Shown here one piece after another: positions 33,183 through 34,054 of a stretch of DNA of 34,054 bases. This stretch comes from an uncultured Colwellia sp. (lineage in GTDB: Bacteria; Pseudomonadota; Gammaproteobacteria; Enterobacterales; Alteromonadaceae), in the NCBI GenBank assembly GCA_913020705.1, contig CAJWBY010000027.1, positions 1-34,054 on the forward strand, given 5' to 3'. Below the pieces are notes generated by a model. The model was given only the letters and a program-made list of their open reading frames with translations, made no database searches and was not told where the DNA came from. Made by a program: the position numbers and the translations under genes. Numbering within the stretch: position 1 is the first letter of the stretch; each line of letters starts with the position of its first letter.

Positions 33183-34054
33183 ATGGTTGATTGTTGTTCT
33201 GCTCCCGGATTACTGCCTTTCGAACAAGCGATGGAAAAAATGTTGTCGGCTATAAAACCGATTTCTGATACAGAATTAATTTCTTTATCACAAGCTTTAA
33301 ACCGTGTTTTAGCTAGCGATATATCAAGCCCGCTAAATGTTCCACCTCATAATAATTCAGCGATGGACGGTTATGCGTTTAAAGTAGAAAGCTTACAAAG
33401 CAACAATAGCTTAAAAATGGTTGGCCGGTCGATGGCGGGTGAACCATTTTCAGGAGAATGTGAACTAGGTGAATGTATTCGAATTATGACGGGTGCAAAA
33501 TTGCCTTCATGTTGTGATACCGTCGAAATGCAGGAAAACTGTCAAGCGAACGATGAACATATTACTTTTCTAGAAAGTAGGGAGTTTAACGATAATATAC
33601 GTTTTTCTGGTGAAGATATTGCAATAAACCAAGATGTATTTTCGCAAGGTAAAAAACTGTCAGCTATCGACATTGGTGTACTTGCTTCCTTAGGCGTGCC
33701 TAAAGTAGAAGTTTTTCGTAAAATTACCGTTGCGGTATTAGCAACAGGCGATGAATTAAAGTCTCCTGGTGAAATACTCAGTGAGGGTGATATTTTTGAA
33801 AGTAACAGTCATGCGCTAATCGCGATGTTAACCAAGCTCAATGTCGATGTTATAAACTTCGGTATTATAGGCGATGACGAGAAAGCAATACGTACGGCAT
33901 TCGAACAAGCAGACCAGCAAGCCGATGTGGTTATCTCTTCAGGTGGTGTTTCAGTAGGTGAAGCTGACTACACAAAAATGATACTCGAACAATTAGGTGA
34001 AATTGGTTTTTGGAAAATAGCCATGAAACCCGGTAAACCTTTTGCTTTTGGAAA
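33183..34054 (+). CDS. moeA: Molybdopterin molybdenumtransferase MoeA, 3' end cut by window edge
   Basis: Inserts molybdate into adenylated molybdopterin. The frame is open from the ATG at 33183 to the right edge (290 codons visible of about 400). Family motifs in order are PPHNNSAMDGYAF (about 54-66), RIMTGAKLP (about 99-107) and a VLATGDEL segment (about 183-190). ESNSHALI (about 203-210) and SSGGVSVGEADYTKM (about 255-269) follow, then the start of the MKPGKPFAFG loop. GAAGAG lies 7-8 bases upstream of the ATG. It is divergent from moaA and shares the intergenic FNR box. The C-terminal domain IV is not visible. Confidence 0.95.
   Translation, partial: MVDCCSAPGLLPFEQAMEKMLSAIKPISDTELISLSQALNRVLASDISSPLNVPPHNNSAMDGYAFKVESLQSNNSLKMVGRSMAGEPFSGECELGECIRIMTGAKLPSCCDTVEMQENCQANDEHITFLESREFNDNIRFSGEDIAINQDVFSQGKKLSAIDIGVLASLGVPKVEVFRKITVAVLATGDELKSPGEILSEGDIFESNSHALIAMLTKLNVDVINFGIIGDDEKAIRTAFEQADQQADVVISSGGVSVGEADYTKMILEQLGEIGFWKIAMKPGKPFAFG

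Overview
The window is chromosomal DNA of an AT-rich marine gammaproteobacterium. The order ndk - rlmN - pilW on one strand is the usual gammaproteobacterial arrangement. Protein style and base composition suggest Alteromonadales, most likely Colwelliaceae (Colwellia/Thalassotalea-like). That assignment is an inference from sequence style, not from a search. I see no prophage, insertion sequence, CRISPR array, tRNA or rRNA.

Layout. (1) 1-5653, mostly minus strand: pilW (TPR lipoprotein ending in a LysM domain, cut by the window edge), rlmN, ndk, maeA, iscX and a 44-residue membrane ORF. A long palindromic element and a terminator lie behind ndk, and another terminator lies behind maeA. (2) 5722-8367, plus strand: a DUF2164 protein, an NnrS-family membrane protein behind a plausible FNR-type promoter, and a D-2-hydroxyacid dehydrogenase. 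(3) 8484-13461, minus strand: an RND pump and its adaptor, preceded by a TetR regulator. Related palindromes cover both promoters, so this looks like a self-contained repressed efflux unit. (4) 13647-16929, plus strand: a von Willebrand A lipoprotein, an ECF-like sigma factor and a one-pass membrane protein that probably acts as its anti-sigma factor. (5) 16942-22798: an FAD amine oxidoreductase, a GNAT acetyltransferase with a C-terminal cysteine cluster, a class V PLP enzyme and a DUF885 lipoprotein. (6) 23022-25682, minus strand: a soluble BdlA-like PAS-PAS chemoreceptor and a DEAD-box RNA helicase.

(7) 25880-34054 is an almost complete molybdenum-cofactor locus. The minus-strand series moaA-mobA-moaB-moaC-moaD-moaE-modA-modB-modC-moeB couples molybdate import (ModABC) with cPMP formation (MoaA, MoaC), molybdopterin synthase (MoaD/MoaE), activation of MoaD (MoeB) and nucleotide attachment (MobA). 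moeA is divergent and cut by the right edge. The 311-bp region between moaA and moeA holds a near-consensus FNR box and a structured moaA leader resembling the Moco riboswitch. Together with the FNR-like box before nnrS, this suggests that cofactor supply and NO/nitrogen-oxide functions share low-oxygen control.

Several starts were revised from the longest reading frame using Shine-Dalgarno placement (RND pump, helicase, moaE). modB and the sigma factor appear to use TTG starts, while the adaptor and modA appear to use GTG. I found no convincing entirely new system. The best leads are the moaA/moeA control region, the palindromic element behind ndk, the vWA-sigma-anti-sigma unit, the PilW-LysM fusion and the Cys-cluster acetyltransferase.
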